Part shown: in pieces, positions 55,545 to 64,000 of the stretch | Position numbering within the stretch: the stretch's first letter is position 1 | How the letters are laid out: every line of letters begins with the position of its first letter | NCBI GenBank assembly: GCA_020248915.1 | Contig: JADCGP010000012.1 | Span: 1 to 64,000, forward strand | Source of the DNA: Rubrivivax sp. | GTDB lineage: Bacteria > Pseudomonadota > Gammaproteobacteria > Burkholderiales > Burkholderiaceae_C | Direction: 5' to 3' | DNA length: 64,000 nucleotides | Notes under the pieces: generated by a model | The model's database searches: none | The model's input: only the letters and a program-made list of their open reading frames with translations | Told to the model about the DNA's origin: nothing | Position numbers and translations under genes: made by a program

Positions 55545-56389
55545 GCGGCCGGTCCGCGCGCCACCGGGCGCGACGGATCGGCGCACCACTCGCTCCAGGA
55601 GCCCGGGTACAGGGCCGAGCCCGGCAGCCCGGCGTGCTCCATCGCCAGCAGATTGTGGCAGGCGGTGACCCCGGAGCCGCACTGGTGCACGACCGTGGCC
55701 GGCTCCGCCGCCCAGGGCGCAAAGCCGGCGCGGAGCTCGGCCGACGTGCGCAGGCGGCCATCGGGCAGCAGGTTGTCCTTGAAGAACCGGTTGGCGGCAC
55801 CCGGGATGTGCCCGGCGACCGGGTCGAGGGGCTCGACGTCGCCGCGGTAGCGTTCGGGTGCCCGTGCGTCGAGCACCCGCCAGGGCCGGTCGGCGGGCAG
55901 CAGCGCGGCGGCGACCACCGTCGGCATTCCCGGCGGACGCTCCGGATAGGGCGGCCGCGCCGGGACAGTCGCCGGCGCGGTGACCAGCGAGCCGCCGGCG
56001 GCGACCCAGGCCGCGGTGCCGCCGTCGAGCACCGCCACGGCGTCGTGCCCGAGCCAGCGCAGCAACCACCAGGCGCGGGCCGCGTAGGGCCCGCCCTGGG
56101 CGTCGTAGGCGACCACCTGCACGCCAGGGGCGATGCCCCAGGCCCCGGCGCGGGCGGCCAGCACGGCGCGCGTCGGCAGCGGGTGGCGGCCGTTGCGGCC
56201 ATCCTTGGCACCGGACAGGTCGCGGTCGAGGTGGACGTACTGCGCCTGCGGCAGGTGCCCGGCTGCGTGCGCGCGCTCGCCGGCCGCCGGGTCGGCGAGG
56301 TCGAAACCGCAGTCCAGCACCACCGGCGGGTCGGCACCCTCGAGCGCGGTTCGCAGGGTCTCGGCGTCGATCAGCGTGTTCCAGGGCAT
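55541..56389 (-). CDS. sseA: Sulfurtransferase, rhodanese/3-mercaptopyruvate type
   Basis: 282 residues with two rhodanese domains. The catalytic Cys is in VHQCGSGVTACHNLLAM; the CGSGVTA loop is that of 3-mercaptopyruvate sulfurtransferase, and differs from CRxGx[RT] of thiosulfate rhodaneses. 'VLDCGFDLADPAAGERAHA' starts domain 1 and 'VLDARAPERYRGDVEPLDP' starts domain 2. It transfers sulfur to thiols or cyanide in the cytosol. It precedes the usp gene by 91 bases and probably does not share its promoter. Confidence 0.92.
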   Translation of the reverse strand: MPWNTLIDAETLRTALEGADPPVVLDCGFDLADPAAGERAHAAGHLPQAQYVHLDRDLSGAKDGRNGRHPLPTRAVLAARAGAWGIAPGVQVVAYDAQGGPYAARAWWLLRWLGHDAVAVLDGGTAAWVAAGGSLVTAPATVPARPPYPERPPGMPTVVAAALLPADRPWRVLDARAPERYRGDVEPLDPVAGHIPGAANRFFKDNLLPDGRLRTSAELRAGFAPWAAEPATVVHQCGSGVTACHNLLAMEHAGLPGSALYPGSWSEWCADPSRPVARGPAA

Positions 56390-56441
56390 GGGGCAGTCCT
56401 CGGGTTGGGGAAGGGCGGGGCCCGGCCGACGCGGCCGGTGC

Positions 56442-57335
56442 TCAGTACGTCGTCGCGGCGGCGTCCTCGCGCCGGGTCCGGCCGCGCAGCGCGTTGGCGG
56501 CCAGCCCCGCGGCGACGATCAGCGTGATGCCGGCAAGGGCCATCGGCGAGATCGGGTCGTCGAACCACCAAAGTCCCCACAGCAGGGAGAAGACGATGCC
56601 CATGTAGGCCAAGGCGGCGTTGGTCAGCGCCGCCCCGCGCGCATAGGCCCGCGTCATCATCCACTGCGCGACGGCGGCCAGCACGCCAATGGCCACCAGC
56701 AGCGCCACGCCCGACGGCGTGTGCGCGCTGAACCCTCCGGCGCCGACCGCCACGGCGCCGCCGGCGGCAACGCCGAACGCGGAGAAGTAGAAGACCACCC
56801 GGGATTCCGGCTCGCCGGCCCGGCCGAGCGCGCTCACCTGCAGGTAGGCCACGGCCGCCAGCAAGCCCGAAAGCATGCCGACGAAGCCGTGCCAGGCCTG
56901 CTCGCGCTCGATCGTCGGGCGCATCACCAGGGCCACGCCGGCAAAGCCCACCAGCACGGCCACGACGAGGCGCCCGTCGACCCGGGCCGCGCCCGGGGCC
57001 GCCAGTGCCGCACCGCCCATCAGGAACAGCGCGATCCACACCGAAGACATCTGGTTCAGCGTCATCGCGGTGGCCAGCGGCAGGCCGCCGATGGCGTAGA
57101 ACCACAGCACCAGCGCGGCCACGCCGCTGCCGCTGCGCCACGCGTGCAGCGCCGGCACCGGCGTCCTCCAGCCGGCGCCGCCGAAGTGCAGCACCGAACC
57201 CATCAGCAGCACGCCGACCAGCGAGCGGTACATGACGATCTCGCCCGCCCCGTACTGCGCCGAGGCGAGCTTGACACAGGCCCCCATCAGCGAGAACAGC
57301 AGCGCGGAGCCGGTCATCAGCAGCGGGGCGGACAT
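56442..57335 (-). CDS. EamA/DMT-family transporter
   Basis: 297 residues with ten membrane helices in two repeats. 'GEIVMYRSLVGVLLMGSVLH', 'FYAIGGLPLATAMTLNQMSS' and 'NAALAYMGIVFSLLWGLWWF' are typical of RarD/YedA-like metabolite exporters. The substrate is unknown. ATG at 57335. It lies 57 bases behind the Rieske gene and 52 before the sulfurtransferase, so the three may form one transcript. Confidence 0.88.
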   Translation of the reverse strand: MSAPLLMTGSALLFSLMGACVKLASAQYGAGEIVMYRSLVGVLLMGSVLHFGGAGWRTPVPALHAWRSGSGVAALVLWFYAIGGLPLATAMTLNQMSSVWIALFLMGGAALAAPGAARVDGRLVVAVLVGFAGVALVMRPTIEREQAWHGFVGMLSGLLAAVAYLQVSALGRAGEPESRVVFYFSAFGVAAGGAVAVGAGGFSAHTPSGVALLVAIGVLAAVAQWMMTRAYARGAALTNAALAYMGIVFSLLWGLWWFDDPISPMALAGITLIVAAGLAANALRGRTRREDAAATTY

Positions 57336-57392
57336 CGCGCGGATTGTCGCCCGCGCTGCGCGCGCCCCCGGGCGCCGTGCGGCCTGCCGGCC

Positions 57393-58514
57393 CTAGAGCC
57401 GGTCGCCCTCGGGCGCGAACCCCATCTCGCGCCGGTACCACTCGTGGAAGTGCCGCATGCCGTCTTCCATCGGGCTCTGGTAGGGCCCGGCCTCGTTGTC
57501 GCCTCGCTCCATCAGGGCCTGGCGCCCCAGGTCCATGCGGACGGCGATCTCGTCGTCCTCGGCGCAGGTCTCCATGTAGGCGGCCTGCTGGGCCTCGACG
57601 AAGTCCCGCTCGAAGGCGACGATCTCCTCGGGGTAGAAGAACTCGACCAGGTTCAGCGTGCGCCGCGGGCCCTGCGGGTGCAGCGTGCTGACGACCAGCA
57701 CGTGCGGGTACCACTCGACCATCGTCGTCGGGTAGTAGGTGAGCCAGATCGCGCCGTGCGGCGGCGGCTCGCCGCCCCGGTACTGCAGCACCGCGTCGTG
57801 CCAGCGCTGGTAGGTGGGCGAGCCGGGCCGGGCCAGCGAACCGTGCACCCCCACGGTCTGCACCGAGTGGTGGCGGCCGAAATCCCAGCGCAGGTCGTCG
57901 CACGACACGAAGCGGCCGAGTCCGGGGTGGAAGGGACCGACGTGGTAGTCCTCGAGGTAGACCTCGATGAAGGTCTTCCAGTTGTAGTCGCACTCGTGGA
58001 CGATCGCCCGGTCGAACTGGTAGCCGTTGAAGTCGAAGTTGCCGCCGCCCGCGGCGGCCAGGTCGGCGACGACATCGCGGCCGTTGTGCTCGAACAGCAG
58101 GCCGTTCCAGTTCTGCAGCGGGTAGTTGCGCAGGTCGAGCCCCGGGTCGCAGTCGAAGTGCGGGGCGCCGACCAGGCGGCCGTGCAGGTCGTAGGTCCAC
58201 CGGTGCAGCGGGCAGACCACGTGCTGGCCCTGCGCGCGGCCGCGGCCGCGCAACATCACCGCCTGACGATGACGGCAGACGTTGGACACGAGCTCGATGC
58301 CGTCGGGGGTGCGGATCAGCGCACGGCCCTCGCGCTCCTGCGGCAGCGCCACGTAGTCGCCGACCTCTGGCAGCGCGAGCGCGTGCCCGAGGTAGCGAGG
58401 GGCGTGCTGGAAGATCAGTTCCTGTTCCCGGCGGAACAGGCTCTCGTCGAAGTAGGCGGAAACCGGAAGCTGCGCGCGGCTGTGCGCGTCCAGCGGGATG
58501 CTGAGGTCCGACAT
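57393..58514 (-). CDS. Rieske-type aromatic ring-hydroxylating oxygenase, alpha subunit
   Basis: 373 residues. The Rieske [2Fe-2S] ligands are C80-x-H82 and C101-x2-H104 (in CRHRQ and VVCPLHRWTYD). The mononuclear iron site lies in 'YLEDYHVGPFHPGLGRF'. The overall size and 'NWKTFIEVYLEDYHV' resemble choline monooxygenase/GbcA-like and other single-component alpha subunits. No reductase or ferredoxin gene lies beside it, so electrons must come from elsewhere. Start ATG at 58514 (MSDLSIPLDAHSRAQLP); the frame upstream lacks protein character. Confidence 0.9.
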   Translation of the reverse strand: MSDLSIPLDAHSRAQLPVSAYFDESLFRREQELIFQHAPRYLGHALALPEVGDYVALPQEREGRALIRTPDGIELVSNVCRHRQAVMLRGRGRAQGQHVVCPLHRWTYDLHGRLVGAPHFDCDPGLDLRNYPLQNWNGLLFEHNGRDVVADLAAAGGGNFDFNGYQFDRAIVHECDYNWKTFIEVYLEDYHVGPFHPGLGRFVSCDDLRWDFGRHHSVQTVGVHGSLARPGSPTYQRWHDAVLQYRGGEPPPHGAIWLTYYPTTMVEWYPHVLVVSTLHPQGPRRTLNLVEFFYPEEIVAFERDFVEAQQAAYMETCAEDDEIAVRMDLGRQALMERGDNEAGPYQSPMEDGMRHFHEWYRREMGFAPEGDRL

Positions 58515-58733
58515 GATCCGAACCCGTCCTCCAGAAGCGGCTGCAAGGGCACCGTCCGGGCCGCGCGGAGCGCGGCCTTCGCGCCGGTAGTCCGGCGCGG
58601 GCGCGCATTCTATCCACGCCCCGGCCGGCAGGCCCGGCCGCACGGCCCCAATGGCCGTTGCCCAGAGGGGTCGGGATCCCCACGGTGTGGCGCGGCGGCC
58701 ACGAAGCCCGGTTGTCTAGAATGACCGTCCTGC

Positions 58734-59003
58734 GTGGAGACATCCCTGAGACCCAGTTCCCCGAGCGTGGCCGGCGACGGCGCGGGCGGCTCGCCTGCGC
58801 CGGCCGGATTCGAGCAGGCTCTCGCCGAGCTCGAGCGTCTGGTGGCTCAGATGGAGGCGGGTCAGCTTCCTCTGGATCAGCTCCTGGACGGCTACCGCCG
58901 GGGCAGCGAACTGCTCGGCTACTGCCGCGAGCGGCTGCAGGCCGTCGAGCAGCAGGTCAAGGTCCTCGAGGAAGGCCGGCTCGAACCCTGGAGCCCGGCG
59001 TGA
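58734..59003 (+). CDS. xseB: Exodeoxyribonuclease VII small subunit
   Basis: 89 residues. XseB binds XseA to form exonuclease VII, which degrades single-stranded DNA. '[20 protein letters not shown]' and '[20 protein letters not shown]' are the signature helices. GTG at 58734 is the likely start; TAGAAT ends 11 bases before it and there is no obvious ribosome site. The first about 22 residues are Ser/Gly/Pro-rich. Stop overlaps ispA (GTGA). Confidence 0.93.
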   Translation: METSLRPSSPSVAGDGAGGSPAPAGFEQALAELERLVAQMEAGQLPLDQLLDGYRRGSELLGYCRERLQAVEQQVKVLEEGRLEPWSPA

Positions 59004-59890
59004 GCCCGGAGGCCTTCGACGCCTGGACCCGCAGCGAGTTGGCAGCGGTCGAGGATGCGCTGTCGGCCTGGGTGCCCGCGGACGCGCCCGCCGGGCTCGG
59101 CGCGGCGATGCGCTACGGCGTCCTCGACGGCGGCAAGCGCCTGCGCCCGCTGCTCGTGATGGCTGCCGCCCAGGCGCTGGACGGCAGCCGAGCGGCGGCG
59201 CTTCGGGCGGCGGTGGCGGTGGAACTGATCCACGCCTACTCGCTCGTCCACGACGACATGCCCTGCATGGACAACGACGTCCTGCGGCGCGGCAAGCCGA
59301 CCGTCCACGTGCAGTTCGGGCAGGCGCAGGCCATGCTCGCCGGCGACGCGATGCAGGCCCTCGCCTTCGAGGTGCTGACCCCTGATGAGGGCGTCGAACC
59401 CGCGCTGCAGGCGCGGCTGGTGGCGCTGCTGGCCCGCGCCGCGGGCCACGACGGCATGGCCGGCGGGCAGGCGATCGACCTGGCCAGCATCGGCCGCGCC
59501 CTCGACGAGCAGGCGCTGCGCGACATGCACCGCCGCAAGACCGGCGCCCTGCTGCGGGCCAGCGTGCTGATGGGCGCGGCCTGCGGCCGCTGCAGCAGCG
59601 TGTGCTTGCAGGCGCTGGGCGACTACGGTGCCGCGGTCGGTCTGGCCTTCCAGGTCGTCGACGACATCCTCGACGTCACGCAGGCGTCCGACAAGCTCGG
59701 CAAGACCGCCGGCAAGGACTCCGACGCCAACAAGCCGACCTATGTGTCGGTGCTCGGTCTGGAGGCCGCCCGCGCGCACGCGCGTACGCTGCGCCTGCAG
59801 GCCCACGCGGCGCTGGCCGCCAGCGGCCTGGGCGGCGGTGCCGCCGTGCTGGCCACGCTGGCCGACCGCGTCGTCGAGCGGGAACACTGA
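59000..59890 (+). CDS. ispA: Farnesyl diphosphate synthase
   Basis: 296 residues. IspA condenses isopentenyl and dimethylallyl diphosphates to farnesyl diphosphate for ubiquinone, undecaprenyl phosphate and carotenoids. The two Asp-rich motifs are [11 protein letters not shown] and [12 protein letters not shown]; '[16 protein letters not shown]' and '[18 protein letters not shown]' are also typical. The GTG at 59000 overlaps xseB. dxs follows one base after the stop, so the three are one operon. Confidence 0.96.
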   Translation: MSPEAFDAWTRSELAAVEDALSAWVPADAPAGLGAAMRYGVLDGGKRLRPLLVMAAAQALDGSRAAALRAAVAVELIHAYSLVHDDMPCMDNDVLRRGKPTVHVQFGQAQAMLAGDAMQALAFEVLTPDEGVEPALQARLVALLARAAGHDGMAGGQAIDLASIGRALDEQALRDMHRRKTGALLRASVLMGAACGRCSSVCLQALGDYGAAVGLAFQVVDDILDVTQASDKLGKTAGKDSDANKPTYVSVLGLEAARAHARTLRLQAHAALAASGLGGGAAVLATLADRVVEREH

Positions 59891-59891
59891 G

Positions 59892-61781
59892 ATGAGCGAA
59901 CTCCTCCGCAAGATCGACAGCCCGGCCGACCTGCGCCGGCTTCCCCGCAGCGACCTGGACGCGCTGGCGCGCGAACTGCGCCAGTTCGTGCTCGACACCG
60001 TCAGCCAGACCGGCGGCCACCTGGGCAGCAACCTCGGCACCTGCGAGCTGACGGTGGCACTGCACTACGTGTTCGACACGCCGCACGACCGCATCGTGTG
60101 GGACGTCGGCCACCAGACCTACCCGCACAAGATCCTGACCGGGCGGCGCGACCGGATGCACACGCTGCGCCAGCTCGGCGGCGTGGCCGGGTTCCCCAAG
60201 CGCGACGAGAGCGAGTACGACAGCTTCGGCACCGCCCACAGCTCCACCAGCATCTCGGCCGCACTGGGCATGGCGCTGGCGGCCCAGCTCAAGGGCGAGC
60301 AGCGGCGCTGCGTCGCCGTGATCGGCGACGGCGCGATGTCGGCCGGCATGGCCTTCGAGGCGCTGAATAACGCCGGCTTCGGCCATTGCGGCCAGGCGGC
60401 CGACCTGCTCGTCGTGCTGAACGACAACGACATGTCGATCAGCCCGCCCGTCGGCGCGCTCAACCGCTACCTGGCCCGCCTGATGAGCGGTCGCTTCTAC
60501 GCCGCCGCGCGCGAGAGCGTCAAGGGCGTGCTGAAGAACGCCCCGCCTCTGTTCGAGCTGGCGCGCCGCTTCGAGGAGCACGCCAAGGGGATGGTCGTCC
60601 CCGGAACCATCTTCGAGGAGTTCGGCTTCAACTACGTCGGCCCGATCGACGGGCACGACCTCGAGTCGCTGATCCCGACGCTGGAGAACCTGCGCGACAA
60701 GAAGGGCCCCCAGTTCCTGCACGTCGTCACGAAGAAGGGCTACGGCTACGACTTCGCCGAGGCCGACCCGGTGAAGTACCACGCGGCCAGCGGCAAGTTC
60801 AACCCCGCCGAGGGCTTCCCGAAGCCGAGCGGGCCGTCGAAGATCACCTTCACCCAGGTCTTCGGCCAGTGGCTGTGCGACATGGCCGACGCCGACCAGA
60901 GGCTGGTGGGCATCACGCCGGCGATGCGCGAAGGCTCGGGCATGGTCGAGTTCCAGAAGCGCTTCCCGAAGCGCTACTTCGACGTCGGCATCGCCGAGCA
61001 GCATGCCGTCACCTTCGCCGCCGGGCTGGCCTGCGAGGGCCTGAAGCCGGTGGTCGCGATCTACAGCACCTTCCTGCAGCGCGGCTACGACCAGCTGATC
61101 CACGACGTGGCGCTGCAGAAGCTCCCGGTGGTCTTCGCGCTCGACCGCGCCGGCATCGTCGGCGCCGACGGGCCCACGCACTGCGGCGCCTACGACATCG
61201 CCTACGTGCGCTGCATCCCGCACTGCGCCATGCTCGTCCCGAGCGACGAGGCCGAGTGCCGGCGCGCGCTGAGCACCGCCTTCCACCGCGACCACCCGGT
61301 GGCGGTGCGGTACCCGCGCGGCAGCGGGGTCGGCGCGCCGTTGGACAAGGCGCTCGACACGTGGGAGTGGGGCAAGGGCCTGCGCCGGCGCGAGGGCCAG
61401 CGCATCGCGATCCTGGCCTTCGGCACGCTGCTGCACCCCTCGCTCGCGGCAGCCGAGAAGCTGGGCGCCACCGTGGCCGACATGCGCTACGTCAAGCCGC
61501 TCGACGAGGCGCTGGTGCTCGATCTGGCGCGCACCCACGAGGCGCTGGTCACCGTGGAGGAGGGCTGCCTGCCGGGCGGCGCCGGCGCCGCGGTGCTTGA
61601 GTGCCTGGCCGCCGCCGGTGTCGAGGTGCCGGTGCTCACGCTCGGCCTGCCCGACGAGTTCACCGACCACGGCGACCCTGCGCGGCTGCTGTCGCTGCTG
61701 GGGCTGGACGCCGCCGGCATCGAGCAGTCCATCCGGCAGCGCTTCGGGCAGCGTCCTTCGCTGCTGGCCGCCAACGCCTGA
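59892..61781 (+). CDS. dxs: 1-deoxy-D-xylulose-5-phosphate synthase
   Basis: 629 residues. Dxs condenses pyruvate with glyceraldehyde 3-phosphate using thiamine diphosphate, the first step of the MEP isoprenoid pathway. The TPP motif [18 protein letters not shown], '[20 protein letters not shown]' at the start and '[20 protein letters not shown]' in the pyrimidine domain are intact, and His in '[15 protein letters not shown]'. ATG at 59892. In phototrophic or carotenoid-making relatives it is also rate-limiting for pigments; nothing else here points to phototrophy. Confidence 0.97.
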   Translation: MSELLRKIDSPADLRRLPRSDLDALARELRQFVLDTVSQTGGHLGSNLGTCELTVALHYVFDTPHDRIVWDVGHQTYPHKILTGRRDRMHTLRQLGGVAGFPKRDESEYDSFGTAHSSTSISAALGMALAAQLKGEQRRCVAVIGDGAMSAGMAFEALNNAGFGHCGQAADLLVVLNDNDMSISPPVGALNRYLARLMSGRFYAAARESVKGVLKNAPPLFELARRFEEHAKGMVVPGTIFEEFGFNYVGPIDGHDLESLIPTLENLRDKKGPQFLHVVTKKGYGYDFAEADPVKYHAASGKFNPAEGFPKPSGPSKITFTQVFGQWLCDMADADQRLVGITPAMREGSGMVEFQKRFPKRYFDVGIAEQHAVTFAAGLACEGLKPVVAIYSTFLQRGYDQLIHDVALQKLPVVFALDRAGIVGADGPTHCGAYDIAYVRCIPHCAMLVPSDEAECRRALSTAFHRDHPVAVRYPRGSGVGAPLDKALDTWEWGKGLRRREGQRIAILAFGTLLHPSLAAAEKLGATVADMRYVKPLDEALVLDLARTHEALVTVEEGCLPGGAGAAVLECLAAAGVEVPVLTLGLPDEFTDHGDPARLLSLLGLDAAGIEQSIRQRFGQRPSLLAANA

Positions 61782-61791
61782 GCTCCCCTGT

Positions 61792-61814
61792 GGCGGCGCC
61801 CGGGGGGCGCCGCC
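61792..61814 (+). terminator. Hairpin after dxs
   Basis: GGCGGCGCCC and GGGCGCCGCC form a perfect 10-bp stem with a GGG loop, 11 bases after the dxs stop. No U-tract follows, so termination would need Rho or a pause. Confidence 0.45.
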
Positions 61815-61820
61815 TGCCCC

Positions 61821-61867
61821 GTGACGCCCGTCACGGTCGGGACCCGGCTGTAGGAATTCGTCCTACA
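61821..61867. promoter_or_regulatory. Two palindromes upstream of flhD, probable operators
   Basis: GTGACG-CC-CGTCAC at 61821-61834 and TGTAGGA-ATTCG-TCCTACA at 61849-61867 are perfect inverted repeats. The second contains TAGGA...TCCTA, the layout bound by LuxR/FixJ-type response regulators such as RcsB and BvgA, which control flhDC in other proteobacteria. It lies 114 bases before the flhD ATG. No confident -35/-10 pair was found. Confidence 0.6.
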
Positions 61868-61980
61868 CGCCGGTTGGAAGAAGCTGGACTCAAGCGATCG
61901 AACAGGGCCGATCCCGGTGGTCAATTCGGGTCCCTACAGTGCGCTTCATCCCAGACAGCCCAACGACCGAAGGAGCCACC

Positions 61981-62304
61981 ATGAACCCCGACCAGATCCT
62001 CGCCGAGATCCGTGAAGCCAACCTGTCGTACCTGATGCTCGCCCAGAGCCTGGTGCGCCACGACAAGGAGCAAGCGCTGTTCCGCCTCGGCGTGAGCGAG
62101 GACACCGCGGAGATGATCGGGCGCCTGACGCCGGCGCAGATGATGAAGATCGCCACCGGCAACCAGCTGCTGTGTCGCTTCCGCATGGACGACGACATCG
62201 TCTGGAACCTGCTGACCAGCCACGGCAAGGGCGCGGCCAACGACGGGATGAGCCGCCTGCACGCTTCGATCCTGATGGCCGGGCGGCACCAGGAAGCCGC
62301 CTGA
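61981..62304 (+). CDS. flhD: Flagellar master regulator subunit FlhD
   Basis: 107 residues. FlhD4C2 switches on class II flagellar genes with sigma70. 'ILAEIREANLSYLMLAQSLV', 'AEMIGRLTPAQMMKIATGNQ' and 'LLCRFRMDDDIVWNLLTSHG' are typical. The ATG at 61981 follows a strong AAGGAG; an in-frame start at 61939 precedes the ribosome site and is not used. flhC follows after 45 bases. Confidence 0.97.
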   Translation: MNPDQILAEIREANLSYLMLAQSLVRHDKEQALFRLGVSEDTAEMIGRLTPAQMMKIATGNQLLCRFRMDDDIVWNLLTSHGKGAANDGMSRLHASILMAGRHQEAA

Positions 62305-62349
62305 AGCCACGCGCCCAGCAGACCAACGACCGACCCACAGGAGAGAGAC

Positions 62350-62916
62350 ATGGCAAGGACCCGCAGCATCCTCACCGAGGCCCGGCAGATCGAGCGCGCG
62401 GTGACGCTGATCCACCTGGGTGCCCGGCTCCAGGTGCTCGAGAGCGAGACCGACCTCAGCTACGAGCGGCTGCTGCGACTGTACAAGGAGGTCGCCGGGC
62501 GCAGCCCCAGCAAGGGCCAGTTGCCGTTCTCGACCGACTGGTTCATGACCTGGCAGCCCAACATACACGCCAGCCTGTTCCTGAACATCCACGAGTACCT
62601 GAACAAGGTGGCCGCGCTCGACGAGATCGACGCCGTCATCAAGGCCTACCAGCTCTACGTCGAGCAGGCCAGCGCCCAGGGCCTGGAGCCGATGCTCAGC
62701 GTCACGCGCGCCTGGCGGCTCGTCAAGTTCGTCGACAACGGCATGCTGACGATGACCCCGTGCAGCCGCTGCGGCGGCCACTTCGTCACCCACCCGCACG
62801 AGATCGCGCGCCACTTCGTGTGCGGCCTGTGCAACCCGCCGGCCCGCGCCGGCAAGGGCAAGCTCGCCGGCAGCCTCGGCGGGCTGTCGCGTGAATTCGC
62901 CACGCCGGCCCACTGA
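62350..62916 (+). CDS. flhC: Flagellar master regulator subunit FlhC
   Basis: 188 residues. FlhC is the DNA-contacting partner of FlhD. The zinc-binding cysteines are in 'TPCSRCGGHFVTH' and 'FVCGLCNPPARAG'. 'LIHLGARLQVLESETDLSYE' and 'QLPFSTDWFMTWQPNIHASL' are the conserved helices. The ATG has CAGGAGAGAG upstream. The gene ends 101 bases before a strong intrinsic terminator. motA/motB usually follow and would lie just outside the window. Confidence 0.97.
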   Translation: MARTRSILTEARQIERAVTLIHLGARLQVLESETDLSYERLLRLYKEVAGRSPSKGQLPFSTDWFMTWQPNIHASLFLNIHEYLNKVAALDEIDAVIKAYQLYVEQASAQGLEPMLSVTRAWRLVKFVDNGMLTMTPCSRCGGHFVTHPHEIARHFVCGLCNPPARAGKGKLAGSLGGLSREFATPAH

Positions 62917-62994
62917 ACGCATCGCGGCCGCCCTCAATCGCGTCCCCGCAGTTCCGATTCCCCGGAAGCTAGGTTCATTGCTCGTCTCCTCCTG

Positions 62995-63045
62995 GCACAG
63001 TCCTGCTGTGCTTTCATGCGGGTCCCCAGGGACCCGCTTTTCTTT
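62995..63045 (+). terminator. Double hairpin with intrinsic terminator after flhC
   Basis: GCACAG-TCCTG-CTGTGC (62995-63011) is followed by GCGGGTCCC-CA-GGGACCCGC (63018-63037) and TTTTCTTT (63038-63045). The second part is a textbook terminator; the first gives the RNA a two-hairpin 3' end, which also fits a 3'-derived small RNA. Confidence 0.88.
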
Positions 63046-63115
63046 GGTGCAACCGCGGCCGGAAGACGGCGCTGTTGGCCCGATGCGGCCGGCCCGGGCG
63101 CAGCGACACTGAGAC

Positions 63116-63940
63116 ATGCGACCGCCGAACCCTCTCCCGCTGCGGATGCGGCTGCCCTGGCCGCTGCCCGCCGTGCTGTGCTGGGGGCTGGGCTGGGCCG
63201 TCTTCGGCGCGCTCGGCGCCGCCGGCACGGCGCCGCCGCTGCCCGCGCTGGCCGGCGCGGCGGCCGCGCTCGGGTCGGCGCTTGCGATCGAGGGCGGCTG
63301 GAGGCGCGTCATCGCAGCCGCCGGATTCCCGCTGTCGGCTTGGGCGCTCGGCGCGGCGGCGGCCCCGCCGCCCTGGGCCTGGGCCGCGGCGGCAGCGCTG
63401 CTGCTGGCGCTGTACCCGCTGCGCGCATGGCGTGATGCCCCGTTCTTCCCGACCCCCGCATCCGCTCTGGCCGGGCTCGATGACGTGGTCCTTCCGCCTC
63501 CGTCGAGCGTCCTCGACGCCGGCTGTGGCCTCGGCCACGGGCTTCGGGCGCTGGCGCGGCTGTGGCCGCAGGCGCGGCTCCACGGCGTGGAGTGGAGCCG
63601 GCCGCTGGCCTGGGTCGCGGCGCATCGGCTGCCGGCGGCGTCGATACGGCGCGGCGACATGTGGGCGTCCAGCTGGACCGGCCACGACCTGGTCTACCTG
63701 TTCCAGCGCCCCGAGACCATGGAGAGAGCATGGGCCAAGGCGGCGGAAGAGCTGGCGCCGGGCGCCTGGCTCGTGAGCCTGCAGTTCGAGGTGCCGGGTG
63801 TACGGCCGGTCGCCTGCCTGGGGCGGCCCGGCCTCCATAGGGTCTGGATCTACCGGATCGACGCCCGGGCCGCCGCGGCAGCGCAATCTTCCGCACGGCC
63901 CACGACGGGCGGCTCAACCGCCGGCCGACCGCGCCGATAA
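63116..63940 (+). CDS. Membrane-anchored class I SAM methyltransferase
   Basis: 274 residues. The first about 105 residues hold three or four hydrophobic helices (for example 'PAVLCWGLGWAVFGALGAAG'). The soluble part has motif I of class I methyltransferases, VLDAGCGLGHGLRAL, then 'ARLHGVEWSRPLAWVAAHR' and 'DLVYLFQRPETMERAWAKAA'. The domain is short and the acceptor is unknown. A similar protein sits between flhDC and motAB in many Burkholderiales, so a role linked to flagella or membrane lipids is possible but not shown. ATG at 63116. Confidence 0.8.
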   Translation: MRPPNPLPLRMRLPWPLPAVLCWGLGWAVFGALGAAGTAPPLPALAGAAAALGSALAIEGGWRRVIAAAGFPLSAWALGAAAAPPPWAWAAAAALLLALYPLRAWRDAPFFPTPASALAGLDDVVLPPPSSVLDAGCGLGHGLRALARLWPQARLHGVEWSRPLAWVAAHRLPAASIRRGDMWASSWTGHDLVYLFQRPETMERAWAKAAEELAPGAWLVSLQFEVPGVRPVACLGRPGLHRVWIYRIDARAAAAAQSSARPTTGGSTAGRPRR

Positions 63941-64000
63941 CGGGTCAGCCGTGCGGCCCCGGGCCGGTGCGGTCCTACACCGCCCGCCCCCTGCCCGCTG

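Overview
The window is GC-rich chromosomal DNA that reads as a betaproteobacterium of the order Burkholderiales, probably from the Rubrivivax/Leptothrix/Ideonella neighbourhood. This is inferred from gene order and protein character, not from a search. Supporting blocks include lgt-dnaQ, rpsP-rimM-trmD-rplS-nudix-CobD/CbiB-like converging on rsgA-phhB-M48 protease, xseB-ispA-dxs, flhD-flhC with a membrane-anchored methyltransferase behind it, and a short Trp-rich protein of the kind annotated as TIGR04438 in Burkholderiales. Coding density is high, many genes overlap by ATGA/GTGA/TGATG, and GTG or TTG starts are common.

Layout. Bases 1-2220 are accessory: the end of an IS1595-type transposase, a truncated remnant of a larger protein, a Phd/RelE-type toxin-antitoxin pair with its own sigma70-like promoter, and about 600 bases without a recognisable gene. 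From 2222 the core begins. There is a minus-strand transporter, an acetyltransferase, a broken bifunctional-nuclease (BFN) gene, and the operon hydrolase-prfB-pepN-fbp, in which prfB carries the classical programmed +1 frameshift. A plus-strand group (acetyltransferase, MurA paralogue, YbaK, PlsY, RidA, glutaredoxin-like) is followed by a LytTR two-component system, a large lipoprotein metalloprotease and ettA, all on the minus strand.

From 21 to 34 kb come an MFS exporter, a DUF4870-type membrane protein, rhlE, the operon yqhA-fumA-yciO, acs, a small cytochrome c, ilvD, lgt-dnaQ, tRNA-Val(CAC) and rpsT. From 34 to 41 kb lies a tightly packed cluster murJ, sirB1-like, hda, HAD phosphatase, pcnB, folK, DUF486. 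From 41 to 49 kb are the ribosome/tRNA-modification operon and its convergent partner, then orn. From 49 to 54 kb is a polyphosphate/phosphate block: ppk1 behind a Pho box, sixA and convergent ppx, then a Tat-exported dienelactone hydrolase. From 54 to 58.5 kb are a ZIP transporter, a universal stress protein behind an FNR-type box, a rhodanese-type sulfurtransferase, an EamA transporter and a Rieske oxygenase. From 58.7 kb to the end are xseB-ispA-dxs, flhDC with palindromes upstream, and a methyltransferase.

No previously undescribed multi-gene system is evident. The observations most worth checking are the nonsense-interrupted BFN gene, a MurA paralogue with a changed substrate-side motif, a TM2-type gene that lost its stop and reads antisense through its neighbour, the regulatory sites before ppk1, uspA-type and flhDC genes, and a recurrent -10-like box only 6-11 bases before start codons, which suggests leaderless mRNAs.
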